From contig OZ240251.1 in the NCBI GenBank assembly GCA_965198285.1, positions 744,001 through 808,000 of the forward strand: a stretch of DNA of 64,000 bases, given 5' to 3'. Both the position numbers and the translations under genes were made by a program. The notes under the pieces were generated by a model that saw only the letters and a program-made list of their open reading frames with translations, was not told the origin of the DNA and did no database searches. Positions 1 to 7,730 of this stretch are shown piece after piece (position 1 is the first letter of the stretch; each line of letters opens with the position of its first letter). Source of the stretch: UBA11872 sp965198285 (GTDB lineage Bacteria; Chloroflexota; UBA11872).

Positions 1-49
1 GGCGAGCCAGGGCGCGCGGGCCGGGGCAACGCTCTCCCACTTGCCCTTC

Positions 50-131
50 GGAGACCTCTGCGAAGACTGAGGGGTTGGTTGCCCGGAAGACCCTCACCCC
101 AACCCTCTCCCACGGGGAGAGGGGGAAGATG
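50..131. repeat. Partial copy of the GGAGACCTTTGC repeat family
   Basis: Begins with GGAGACCTCTGCG at 50-62 and continues into a core reading TTGCCCGGAAGACCCTCACC and then a CTCTCCC/GGGAGAGG hairpin. The same core occurs at 10141-10210 and 10837-10870. The second terminal repeat is not found nearby, so this copy looks truncated. Seen directly; transposition is inferred. Confidence 0.5.
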
Positions 132-159
132 GCGGTCTGGCCTGAGGGTGGGCCTGGGG

Positions 160-600
160 TTACTGGCGACCGCCCAGGGGGACGTCGCGGCCTTCGTCGA
201 GGTCCAGGCGGTCGAACTGGCGGGAGAGGTCGGTGCGGTGGGACTGGCCGATGTCGGCCATGAACTGCCGGTAGCGCTCGCGGGCCGTGTCGTCCTGCGG
301 GGTGATGGTCATCATGCGGCGGTTGAAGGCCATGATCTCGGTGGCCGAGCGCGGCCTCATCCGCGCCTTGATCCAGGCCCAGACCTCCTCGTCGCTGTCG
401 CGCGCCGCCACGGCGTCGACGAAGTCCTGCGGTTCGATTCCCAGGAACTCCAGCAGCATCCCGGAAAAGAAGGTGCGCGAGATGTAGTCCCCCAGCCTGC
501 CGGCGATCTCGGCGCGCACCTTGTCGATGGCCCGCGGCAGAAACACGATTCCGTGCATGGATTCATACGGACTGCGCGGTATCCCGTTTACCAGATCCAT
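160..600 (-). CDS. DUF5069 domain protein
   Basis: A 146-residue soluble protein. The N-terminal half (SPYESMHGIVFLPRAIDK at residues 9-26, then a GRLGDYI stretch and a LEFLGIEPQDF segment) has the layout of the DUF5069 family: a loop with LPRxIDK, an aromatic-rich helix and a FLGI-x-DF motif. The family is small and of unknown biochemical function. The ATG at 600 is the natural start because the conserved region begins close to it. The gene stands alone, with a MITE-like repeat on its downstream side and a long gap upstream. No signal peptide or membrane segment is visible. Confidence 0.75.
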   Translation of the reverse strand: MDLVNGIPRSPYESMHGIVFLPRAIDKVRAEIAGRLGDYISRTFFSGMLLEFLGIEPQDFVDAVAARDSDEEVWAWIKARMRPRSATEIMAFNRRMMTITPQDDTARERYRQFMADIGQSHRTDLSRQFDRLDLDEGRDVPLGGRQ

Positions 601-1218
601 CGTGTAGCTCCCTCCAGAGTCAACCTGTGCATCATGCGCCCTGGACAGCCCCCAGGGCCGGCGGCCGCCCCTCGACAGGGTAGCGAGGGGTGAGGCCGCA
701 TCGGGCGGTGCCTGCCAGCCCTGACAAGGCCCACGTCGCTCTCAAGGCTACGAGGGCGTCGAGTGCTCCTCGCACGACGATCTCGCCAAGCGCGGCTGGG
801 CGGCCTGAACCAACGGGGGCTCTGAACTCCACACCAACGACCTTCCCAAGACCTCCGAATCGTCGGCGCCCGCAAATACCTCCCCCGATGCCCCTCTCGG
901 GACCCATTGAGCTAAAATGTCAATAGCTATGGTCATATGCCCTCCTCTGCGCCACACCCTCGCATTACCAAGCCGCAATAACCTTGAGACACGACTTGCC
1001 CTTTCAGACCAAGCGCCGTTCCTACACGCGCTTTGATCTACGTTCCAGAATTAGAATTGAAGTCACACTCCTCTGTCTAGAAGGGACAATAGTCGATGTT
1101 CCCGATCACTGCCAGTCACGATAGTGTGCAGCGCAATGCCCTGTGCGACAATGCACACCAGATGGCCAATGCTAGAAGAATATAGACACGAGATATCTGT
1201 TCATCTCTTAGACGAACC
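601..1218. other. Gene-poor spacer with a composition shift
   Basis: This 618-base stretch has no gene of recognisable family. The left part is GC-rich and contains the inverted pair CCCCTCG/CGAGGGG near 666-690. From about 915 the sequence becomes clearly AT-richer, and it stays so into the SIR2-like gene. That shift suggests the right part came in with that gene. One short minus-strand reading frame with a good ribosome binding site is listed separately. Confidence 0.5.
748..936 (-). CDS. Possible small protein, unknown (62 aa)
   Basis: Starts at the ATG at 936, preceded on the minus strand by AGAGGAGGGC, a near-ideal Shine-Dalgarno sequence at correct spacing. It encodes 62 residues beginning MTIAIDILAQW. 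I recognise no family. The C-terminal third is low in recognisable structure and could be out of frame relative to an ancestral gene. It lies divergently to the SIR2-like gene. The ribosome binding site is the only real support; it may be a fragment of a decayed gene. Confidence 0.3.
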   Translation of the reverse strand: MTIAIDILAQWVPRGASGEVFAGADDSEVLGRSLVWSSEPPLVQAAQPRLARSSCEEHSTPS

Positions 1219-2307
1219 ATGTCCCATTTAGTCATCGTTCTAGGAGCGGGGTGCTCACGCTCTCAAGTCGCTCACCCTCCTGATCCAAACTGTCGATCAG
1301 AGAGCATTCCGCCACTAGATTCAGAGTTTTTTTCGAAAATGCCGCCTTCAATTTCGAACAGCTTCGAATTCAAGCAGGTCAGGCGTTACTTGAAAAATCA
1401 CTACCGATATCATCTAGGTTCCAATGGCTTGGACTCCTTTGAGTCCGTTGCATCGATTGTGTACACTGACACCTTTGCAACTAGGACTCAGGATAGCGCC
1501 TATCCTGTGCTCCTCGACCTCATTCAGATCTTGTCCAGACGAATTGCACTAAGCACAAACTCGCTAATCGCAGACGATCAGAATATCTTACAACACGTTT
1601 TTCAGAAGCACTTCAACGAGATTCCTTCACAGACCATCACCATTGTTACGTTCAACTACGATATTCAGGCAGAGCGTGCGCTCGACTTCGCGGCGTCACG
1701 ATTTCCAAGCGCAAGTCAAACGATGGTGTTTCCAGGGTGCTATAGACTTCAAGAGCACAGCATTCACGGCGTACGCAATCATCCGCGATTTGTCCGGAAG
1801 GCTAGACTAGATCAAAGCCATGATGGAATTCCGATTTTGAAGCTTCATGGCTCGTTGAACTGGTATACACCCTACAATTCCAGGACGCCTTCCAAGCAAA
1901 GATTCCTATCTTCCAGCAAAAGAGATTTTAGAATCGGAAATACCAACACGCTACCCGAGTGGCCCTTACTGACTAAATCGGCGTCCCCACGGAGGCACTT
2001 CGGCTATCCAGTGCTCGTTCCGCCTGTGCCTCATAAGTCTGCTCTATTTCATGACGACATCAAAGCCCTATGGTCTCTTGCTGCAGACCAACTTTCTACC
2101 GCTGACGAGCTCTTGATCTTCGGCTATTCGTGCCCATCAACTGACCAAGAGGCGGCAAATCTCTTCCGCTCCGCAGCCGCCCGAAATGAGCGCCTTCGGC
2201 ACATCACTGTAATCGATCCTAATCCAGCTATTGCGGAGAGGTTTATCGAACTCACTAGGGCAGCTTCATGCTCGTGGTTTCGTAGCGTCCATGACTACTT
2301 GGAGTAG
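1219..2307 (+). CDS. SIR2-like domain protein (putative NAD+-consuming defence effector)
   Basis: A 362-residue protein with sirtuin-fold signatures in order: an NAD-binding loop VLGAGCSRS at residues 7-15, TFNYD at 144-148 with the catalytic-type Asn146/Asp148, KLHGSLNW at 208-215 with the expected His210, and LLIFGYSCPSTD at 298-309. These are hallmarks of bacterial SIR2-like proteins used in antiphage systems, where the domain degrades NAD+ on infection. No other domain is visible, so sensing would have to come from the same chain or a partner. The coding sequence is markedly AT-richer than the core genes, pointing to transfer. It converges on a methyltransferase-nuclease gene with 141 bases between the stops. 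A role in defence is inferred from family and context. Confidence 0.75.
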   Translation: MSHLVIVLGAGCSRSQVAHPPDPNCRSESIPPLDSEFFSKMPPSISNSFEFKQVRRYLKNHYRYHLGSNGLDSFESVASIVYTDTFATRTQDSAYPVLLDLIQILSRRIALSTNSLIADDQNILQHVFQKHFNEIPSQTITIVTFNYDIQAERALDFAASRFPSASQTMVFPGCYRLQEHSIHGVRNHPRFVRKARLDQSHDGIPILKLHGSLNWYTPYNSRTPSKQRFLSSSKRDFRIGNTNTLPEWPLLTKSASPRRHFGYPVLVPPVPHKSALFHDDIKALWSLAADQLSTADELLIFGYSCPSTDQEAANLFRSAAARNERLRHITVIDPNPAIAERFIELTRAASCSWFRSVHDYLE

Positions 2308-2448
2308 CCGGTATTATGGAATTCTTCTGGAATGTGAGTCGTAGGCTAGCCTTGGCATCGGTCCCAAAGCTGGACGATAGATCAGATTCCATCAGTCGAC
2401 GCCAAAAGCAGTTTGCCAAGCTAGCCTCAGCAAGAGGTCTCTTAGGGT

Positions 2449-5379
2449 TCACATCTCCAACGCAGAGTTCGGCGGCCGCTGTTTCCCGCCGTGGACCGAA
2501 GGTTCCGCGCACCACTTGGCCGCTAGTCGTCGCACTCCTCGATAGACTTCCTCGTTGAAGCCCAGCAGGTCACACAGTACGTATCGGTCCAGTAGCGCGC
2601 GATTGGGATCGGCGTCGGCAAGGTAGGCCGGCTGCAGTTGCTTGTCGCGAAACTCCTCGAAGATCACTTCCGCTGTGGAGAGTTGTGAGTCACTGAGCTT
2701 TCGAAAGTCCAGCACGGGCATTGCTTCTGCTGACCGAACAGTTACCGTAGCCCGACCAGATACTTGCGGGTTCGCGTGCCACCAGAACAACAGCAGCCCC
2801 AACGTGCAGTTGCCCCATATAGCGAAGGCGTAGTCAAATCGCACATCGCGGAAATTGACATTGGGCCAAGCGCGACCACCCATACACTTCTGCTCGGTGA
2901 TTGCTGCGGTTAGTGGCTGCGAGTTGAACCTGAAGTCAAGGTTCAAGTGAACACGGCCGGCCACGGTCCATACTTGGGACGCTTTGGTCTCCATTCCCGA
3001 CCGAACCAGTAGCTGCGAGTCTGGCTCGCAGACTATCCGCGTCTCCTTGCGGGCATTGTGGTTCCATAGAGCCGGATAAGTAGCCGTGGGGCTAGCCGCT
3101 GCCTTGCTGAAGGGACCGCGCGGGGGAGCACCCACTATGTCGAGATGGTAGGCGCCTAGATTTCCGAGTGTGCCTAGCCGTGCGGCTTTGAGTGATTCAG
3201 CAGCGGGCATTCCGGGCAGCCACAGTCTTGAATCCGAGAGCGCATAGGCGGTCTGTGCAAGGGAATAATCGGCTAAGCGAATTGCACCCCAAGCTGCCCC
3301 GTCCGCGGGATCTGAAGCAGTCAGCATCGCGCCGGAATCTTGATCTCCTACTCGCAGTGGTGTTCCGCCGTATGGCCCGTCATCCAGGCCCCGGACGTGA
3401 CCGCTGGAAACCATGCTTGCAGCGAGCGAGCTAGCATCGGCAAACCCTTTTGGTCGGCGGGTCAGCGAGGAAAATCGAATGCGCTCTGCCCCCAGATCGC
3501 CACTCTCTCGTTTACGAGCGATAACCAAACACTCGGCTAGGCCGGTGTCCGCCGAGAACGACAGATCGTCGTTGCCGCTTGCTGCGATGCTTAGGACGCT
3601 GATCTCTGAGTAATCACGCGCTAACATTCGTCGGAAGCTTGTCCAAGACGAACCGGCAGCCGCCGAGAGTGGTAGGACAAGGGCCAACACGCCACCAAGC
3701 CTGAGCTTGCGGTCTGCTAGCGCGGCGAACGCCGACGCGAATCCCGCATTCCCGTGATAGCAGGTGTCTTCCTTTAGCGAGAGCATGCGCTTTGCCATAT
3801 CCCTTTGGTCAGCTTCACTAGTATTGAAGGCGGCAAAGGCAGCCATACTTACATCTGAATACGCCCCTTCATGCGTCGTATTTCGGGTAAACGGCGGATT
3901 CATAATCACCAAGTCGAAACTCTCGTCGGGTATGTCCGCAATGATCTGGGCCGCAGTCTCCTCGCCAATACTCCCAGTGCGTCGGGCCGGATCGCTGGTG
4001 TTAAACAACGTCCGTGTCTGCGAGGCCTGCAGGAGCTCCAGCGAGCCGATAGCTACGGTTCCGTCGTCCTGCCGCCCGTACGCCAGCGTATAGAGACGCG
4101 AGTTCTCGAACTTGCCACCGGGCTGCATACCGGCCAGCGTTGAGCCGGTGATGTGAATCGCCGATGGCATCACGTCGCAGCCGTAGAGCACCTCTTCCAT
4201 CATCACGGAATGCAGGGCCGCCGCATCGCCACCGGTGCGCTCGTGGCGTGCCGCGAACTGCTCGTAGACGGCCGACAGCAGCGCCCCGGTGCCGCAGGCG
4301 AAGTCGCCGATTCGCAGCTTGCCGACGGCCTCAGCGTCGGACCAGTCCACACCCTCCATCTTGGCCACGGCCAACCGCGCCAGCAGCGCCGCCGAGGCGG
4401 GAAGGGTGTAGAACGTGGCCAGGTACTTCCGGTCCGCGATCAGCCGCTGAAACACCCGCCCGGTCAGGTCGTGCGCGTTGTTCACTCCGGTAGCGTTCAC
4501 GCCCTCCGCTGTTTCTCGCAGCGTGCGCAACAGCCGAACCGCGTCCCAGGTCTGTAGCTTTCGAACGATGTCCCGCGCAATCGCAAAGATCGGCCAGTAG
4601 TTGATTGCCAGGACTTCGTTCCAGGCCGTCAGAACTTCACGCTTCGGATTGAGTGTTTCCTCACCGCATACCTCGTCCAACGACTTGACGGTCTCGTGTA
4701 CGCCCGTCAGTCGATCCTGGAAAATCAACGCGTTGGCGATAATTGCCCCGGCCATTCGCCACGTCTGCCGCACGTTAGTCATGCCCAGCAGTCCAGCAAT
4801 CTCACGTGCGACAAAAGGCCTCAGCTCAGCCACTTCCTCGATGATCTTTTCGGCCCGGTCGATACCCTCTTCCAGAACTTGGGCCGCTTGATCCACGGCG
4901 TGCTGCGGCACCGACACCAGCCGCACCATGTCCGCCAAGTCCTCAACCGACCCATCAAGCCAACCCGACGTCGGAAAGCGACTCGGGCCTTCACCGTCCT
5001 GCGTAAACACGCCGTAAGAAAGACGGGAGCCCGCGATCTCGCATTCGAGGTCTGCTACGTCCGCCACCGCTGCCGGATAGCGCAGTGCGATGGCCCCCTC
5101 GATTACACGGCCGTCAGCCGTGGTTCGAAGCCCCAGCCGCTCGAGCGCCTCGTCTTCCACGTTGGCGGCCGGCGCGAATTCAGCCTCGATCACCACCGGC
5201 GCCCGGCCAGCCGAAGTAACAAGAATGTCCGGCCGCAACCCCGGGTTCCCCGCGATGGACTGCGTGTTCTCCGTCCGCACCTGACATATCGGCAGCATGC
5301 GCTGCAGCAGCCGCCCCAACGCGTTGTTGGCGCTCGGCTCAGTCTGGCGTGGCGTCATTCGTCCCGGTCGTATCCGCAA
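2449..5379 (-). CDS. Adenine-specific DNA methyltransferase with N-terminal nuclease-like domain
   Basis: A 976-residue protein. Residues 25-120 carry RPDILV (Asp51) followed by VVIEAEF (Glu65, Glu67), a PD-(D/E)xK-like core in which the usual lysine is replaced by Glu67. Residues 150-290 are helical. FYTLPASA at 323-330 leads into an N6-adenine methyltransferase: motif I DFACGTGAL at 359-367 binds S-adenosylmethionine, and motif IV NPPF at 494-497 is catalytic. The remaining 450 residues probably hold target recognition. The architecture resembles single-chain type IIG/Eco57I-like restriction-modification enzymes; no separate specificity or helicase subunit is adjacent. An internal start at residue 8 is possible. 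It is convergent with the SIR2-like gene. Confidence 0.75.
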   Translation of the reverse strand: MRIRPGRMTPRQTEPSANNALGRLLQRMLPICQVRTENTQSIAGNPGLRPDILVTSAGRAPVVIEAEFAPAANVEDEALERLGLRTTADGRVIEGAIALRYPAAVADVADLECEIAGSRLSYGVFTQDGEGPSRFPTSGWLDGSVEDLADMVRLVSVPQHAVDQAAQVLEEGIDRAEKIIEEVAELRPFVAREIAGLLGMTNVRQTWRMAGAIIANALIFQDRLTGVHETVKSLDEVCGEETLNPKREVLTAWNEVLAINYWPIFAIARDIVRKLQTWDAVRLLRTLRETAEGVNATGVNNAHDLTGRVFQRLIADRKYLATFYTLPASAALLARLAVAKMEGVDWSDAEAVGKLRIGDFACGTGALLSAVYEQFAARHERTGGDAAALHSVMMEEVLYGCDVMPSAIHITGSTLAGMQPGGKFENSRLYTLAYGRQDDGTVAIGSLELLQASQTRTLFNTSDPARRTGSIGEETAAQIIADIPDESFDLVIMNPPFTRNTTHEGAYSDVSMAAFAAFNTSEADQRDMAKRMLSLKEDTCYHGNAGFASAFAALADRKLRLGGVLALVLPLSAAAGSSWTSFRRMLARDYSEISVLSIAASGNDDLSFSADTGLAECLVIARKRESGDLGAERIRFSSLTRRPKGFADASSLAASMVSSGHVRGLDDGPYGGTPLRVGDQDSGAMLTASDPADGAAWGAIRLADYSLAQTAYALSDSRLWLPGMPAAESLKAARLGTLGNLGAYHLDIVGAPPRGPFSKAAASPTATYPALWNHNARKETRIVCEPDSQLLVRSGMETKASQVWTVAGRVHLNLDFRFNSQPLTAAITEQKCMGGRAWPNVNFRDVRFDYAFAIWGNCTLGLLLFWWHANPQVSGRATVTVRSAEAMPVLDFRKLSDSQLSTAEVIFEEFRDKQLQPAYLADADPNRALLDRYVLCDLLGFNEEVYRGVRRLAAKWCAEPSVHGGKQRPPNSALEM

Positions 5380-5574
5380 AGGCTAGAGGCCGTGTGCGGT
5401 TTTCGTTCGGTTTCCGGCGCAGCATAGCCCACGGGCAGGCGAAGCGAGGATCCAGGTCGCATTCGGCTTCACGCTGACTACTCGACGCCTTGGGTAGCCA
5501 GCAGCATCACGGATTCAACACCCGGCCCGAATACGCCTGCGCCTATCGCCGACGCGGGCCCGTAGGATTCGGGG

Positions 5575-6033
5575 ATGAGCTATTTCGAGTTGCCGGAGCC
5601 GCGGCGCGAGCGGTGTCCGTTCTGCGACAACGTGGCTGGGCGGGTGTCGGAACGGGGCACTCGCTGCGCTGTCGTCTCGGAAACCGATCTCACGCTGACC
5701 TTTGTTGCTCCGATGCGTCAGCACCTGGGGCGACTGCTGGTGATCAGCAAGCGGCACGCGCCGACGCTGTTTGACCTTACGGACGAGGAGGCGGCGGCGA
5801 TCATGCGGGACACGCGGCGCGCGGCAGTGGCCGTGACCAGGGCCTACGAGCCGGACGGCCTGACCATCTATCAGAACAACGGTGTCGCGTCGGGTCAGGA
5901 GATTCCGCACGTTCACATGCACGTCGTCCCTCGGTATCACGACGACGACGGCGCGATTCCGCGGAGAGGTCCCGTGATCCCCTACGAGGAGCGCGCCGAG
6001 GTAGCGGCTCGGATCAAACGCTTCATCGCGTAG
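5575..6033 (+). CDS. HIT family hydrolase
   Basis: A 152-residue histidine-triad protein. The motif HVHMHVVPR at 112-120 supplies the triad, with the middle histidine as nucleophile. CPFC at residues 14-17 is the zinc-ribbon half often found at the N-terminus of HIT proteins, and TIYQNNGVASGQEIPHVH is the standard lead-in. Family members hydrolyse nucleoside phosphoramidates or dinucleotides in the cytoplasm; the substrate cannot be read from sequence. It stands alone between the methyltransferase gene (divergent) and the palindrome-rich island. Length is normal for the family. Confidence 0.88.
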   Translation: MSYFELPEPRRERCPFCDNVAGRVSERGTRCAVVSETDLTLTFVAPMRQHLGRLLVISKRHAPTLFDLTDEEAAAIMRDTRRAAVAVTRAYEPDGLTIYQNNGVASGQEIPHVHMHVVPRYHDDDGAIPRRGPVIPYEERAEVAARIKRFIA

Positions 6034-6095
6034 GCCAAAGCCCACGCGGCCCCCAGGCAATCTCAGCCGTCCGGCCCTCGCCTGCCCGACCTGAA

Positions 6096-6124
6096 TTGCC
6101 CCTAGTGCTCATCTAGTGTACAAT
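6096..6124 (+). promoter_or_regulatory. Promoter-like sequence, TTGCCC-N17-TACAAT
   Basis: TTGCCC at 6096-6101 and TACAAT at 6119-6124 are separated by exactly 17 bases, close to the sigma-70 consensus. The expected transcription start falls at about 6131-6132, on the ATG at 6132, so any message would be leaderless or nearly so. Seen in sequence; activity is inferred. Confidence 0.45.
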
Positions 6125-6131
6125 AGCGGCC

Positions 6132-6260
6132 ATGAACGTGCAACTGGATTTTCGAATGGCCCTGGCCCCAACCGCTTCTCGCCTGCCGACTGGCGCTTCC
6201 GCTTCCTCGCCCGGAAAGCGCCCGTTCGCACCTCAGGAGTTTTTTCCAAAAAACTCCTGA
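6132..6260 (+). CDS. Possible leaderless 42-aa ORF ending inside a palindrome
   Basis: ATG at 6132 opens a 42-codon frame (beginning MNVQLDF) ending at TGA 6258-6260. Its last twelve codons run into the perfect palindrome at 6227-6266, so the C-terminus and the right arm of the hairpin overlap. The start sits about seven bases after a good -10 hexamer, leaving no room for a ribosome binding site. It could be a leader peptide, the head of a truncated gene, or chance. No family recognised. Confidence 0.22.
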   Translation: MNVQLDFRMALAPTASRLPTGASASSPGKRPFAPQEFFPKNS

Positions 6261-6266
6261 GGTGCG
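6227..6266. repeat. 40-bp perfect palindrome
   Basis: Two 19-base arms (left 6227-6245, right 6248-6266) flank a two-base loop CC. The arm contains CACCTCAGGAG followed by TTTTTT. The T/A tracts lie next to the loop and not after the stem, so it does not look like a normal intrinsic terminator. A cruciform, a mobile-element end or a protein-binding site are possible. Confidence 0.7.
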
Positions 6267-6582
6267 CGAAGCAGCCCGATTCCGCCCTCCCCACCGGTCC
6301 ATGCGCAGTCCAGCCATTCACAAGCCGTCCGCGTCTCGCCGCCTCGCCGATCCGCGCCGCCATTCACTCGTCACTCGCCCAACGGTGCCCCGTTGCACTT
6401 TGCGATTCTGGAGCCACTCGGCACGGTTGCTTTGGCCCCTAAGTATACAGCCTGTACACGACGCGTCAAGTCGGCCCATTTCGGCTCTGGAATGGGACAG
6501 GTGGACACAATGCCGTTCTCACACATTTCAACGACGTGCTCATACATTGTGGAAGCTGCAAATCGGCGTGTGGTAAAAGTGC

Positions 6583-6666
6583 CCCGTCACCCCTTTCAAC
6601 AGGGGTGACGGGAGCTCGGGGCGGACAGTGGAGTGTGGTCTGCCACGGACCGCCACTGTCCGCCCC
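6583..6666. repeat. Pair of adjacent strong hairpins
   Basis: Hairpin one has 12-base perfect arms (CCCGTCACCCCT at 6583-6594 and its complement at 6601-6612) with a six-base loop. Hairpin two has 14-base perfect arms (GGGGCGGACAGTGG at 6618-6631 and its complement at 6653-6666). Only five bases separate them. They precede the truncated transposase frame and may mark an element boundary or a structured RNA; neither is shown. Confidence 0.6.
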
Positions 6667-6738
6667 CTTCGCCATGTCGCAGACGGTAACAGACGGCCAA
6701 AGGCGCGCTACGCGGCTTAATCGGCGTCGTCTGGCTGC

Positions 6739-7398
6739 GTGAGAGCGGTTGCCCCACTGTCGACAGGTTGTCTACAGACCGGCCCCGACATGCTGCGACG
6801 GTTACGTCAAGTGGCCGACAACATGGGTACCGAAATCCTGGAAGGCATTGTTGAGGTTGATGCGTGCTACGCGGGCGGGAGAAACAAAAACCGTCACGCA
6901 AACAAAAAGATTGAGAACTGGGTGGATGGTCTTCAGATTGTAGTTGGAGCCGCATCACGAGATGGGCAAGTGATTACTGAACGAGTTGCAAATCGTGATG
7001 CGGCATCATTACACAAGTTCATTCGGGACCGTGTACGTCAGGGTTCGCATGTGTATACGGACGAGCACAGAGGCTATCGTGGCCTGTGGTACCACTTCTT
7101 TCGTCACAAGCGGGCAAACCATAGTATCGGGCAGTACGTCGATGGTGACGTGCATACGCAAAACATCGAATCCTTTTGGGCCTGTGTCAAGCGTGCGCAC
7201 AAAGGCGTGTACCACTGGTGGTCACATGAATACTTTGATTTGTACTTGCGTGAATTCGAAATGCGCTGGAATCTCCGGCGACTACCGGACGGCCTCCGAC
7301 TTGATGTATTCTTGGAGCATGTGAACGGCACCCGCCTGAGCTACAAGGACTTGAAGAATGGGAACCGGCCAGTCCTGCGACGACGACGAGGCAGGTAA
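6739..7398 (+). CDS. IS1595-family (ISXO2-like) transposase, N-terminally truncated
   Basis: A 219-residue frame covering the DDE catalytic domain of IS1595-type transposases. EVDACYAGGR (residues 39-48) carries the first aspartate, VYTDEHRGYRG the second, and HTQNIESFWACVKR the third acidic residue with the family ESFW motif, followed by YHWWSHEYFDLYLREFEMRWN. Full-length relatives are about 300 residues and begin with a zinc-ribbon domain. Here that domain is absent and the reading frame starts just before the ML-x-RLR helix. The GTG at 6739 is a formal start; ATG at 6790 is an alternative. Probably an inactive remnant, although all catalytic acids remain. Confidence 0.8.
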   Translation: MRAVAPLSTGCLQTGPDMLRRLRQVADNMGTEILEGIVEVDACYAGGRNKNRHANKKIENWVDGLQIVVGAASRDGQVITERVANRDAASLHKFIRDRVRQGSHVYTDEHRGYRGLWYHFFRHKRANHSIGQYVDGDVHTQNIESFWACVKRAHKGVYHWWSHEYFDLYLREFEMRWNLRRLPDGLRLDVFLEHVNGTRLSYKDLKNGNRPVLRRRRGR

Positions 7399-7525
7399 AA
7401 GCGACGGCGAAAGAAACGATCAGAACAAGACTTCCAGTGAGCAGGGTGAAGCATTTGACAGCTTCCTGACGGCGATCCTGAATACGCCACCGGACAAGCT
7501 GCCACCAGTAAAGGAACAGGAATAG
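7358..7525 (+). CDS. Small acidic protein overlapping the transposase gene (55 aa)
   Basis: ATG at 7358 lies inside the last 41 bases of the transposase frame and opens a 55-residue protein. The first 30 residues are very acidic and polar (CDDDEAGKSDGE...), followed by a short hydrophobic segment FDSFLTAIL and a PP-rich tail. The overlap suggests translational coupling and a passenger gene travelling with the element. No domain recognised. Support is the tight overlap and a clean stop before the next small gene. Confidence 0.45.
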   Translation: MGTGQSCDDDEAGKSDGERNDQNKTSSEQGEAFDSFLTAILNTPPDKLPPVKEQE

Positions 7526-7533
7526 GGAAGTAA

Positions 7534-7632
7534 ATGCGGCGATCACCTGGCTGCTTCACGTATACTCTCTTCATTATTGGTGCGTTCGTGTTTGCAGTCG
7601 TAGGAACGTGGTTCTTTTCGCTTGGTTCTTAA
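7534..7632 (+). CDS. Tiny single-pass membrane protein (32 aa)
   Basis: ATG at 7534 follows AGGGAAG at good spacing, eight bases after the stop of the previous small gene. The product is 32 residues with one clear membrane segment (roughly 9-29, TYTLFIIGAFVFAVVGTWFF). It would be the third gene of a mini-operon with the transposase and the acidic protein. Function unknown. Confidence 0.4.
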   Translation: MRRSPGCFTYTLFIIGAFVFAVVGTWFFSLGS

Positions 7633-7655
7633 CTCACTCTGGCAAGCAAGAATAG

Positions 7656-7681
7656 GGGCGGGCTGAAATGTCCGCCCTTTT
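7656..7681 (+). terminator. Rho-independent terminator-like hairpin
   Basis: GGGCGG at 7656-7661 pairs with CCGCCC at 7672-7677 and is followed by TTTT. It lies 23 bases after the tiny membrane gene, a natural end for the transposase mini-operon. Confidence 0.55.
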
Positions 7682-7730
7682 CATTTGTGATAGAATCCCC
7701 ACGGCTGAACTAGGCGATAGGAGAGTCGCT

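Larger units (their letters stand above)
6034..6738. other. Palindrome-rich spacer before the transposase gene
   Basis: This 705-base interval has no conventional gene. It holds a promoter-like pair (6096-6124), a 42-codon open frame starting directly after it, a 40-base perfect palindrome (6227-6266), and two adjacent strong hairpins (6583-6612, 6618-6666) shortly before the transposase frame. The sequence just upstream of the transposase does not encode the missing transposase N-terminus. I see nothing recognisable between 6267 and 6582. Confidence 0.5.

Noticed and set aside
2342..2430. Inverted GGCTAGC(C)TTGGC pair between the SIR2 and methyltransferase genes as a terminator
   Set aside because: The arms are about 60 bases apart, unequal by one base, and no T-run follows.
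6439..6463. LexA-like operator (GTATACAGCCTGTACAC)
   Set aside because: The half-sites are in the wrong orientation for the CTGT-N8-ACAG type and no SOS gene follows.
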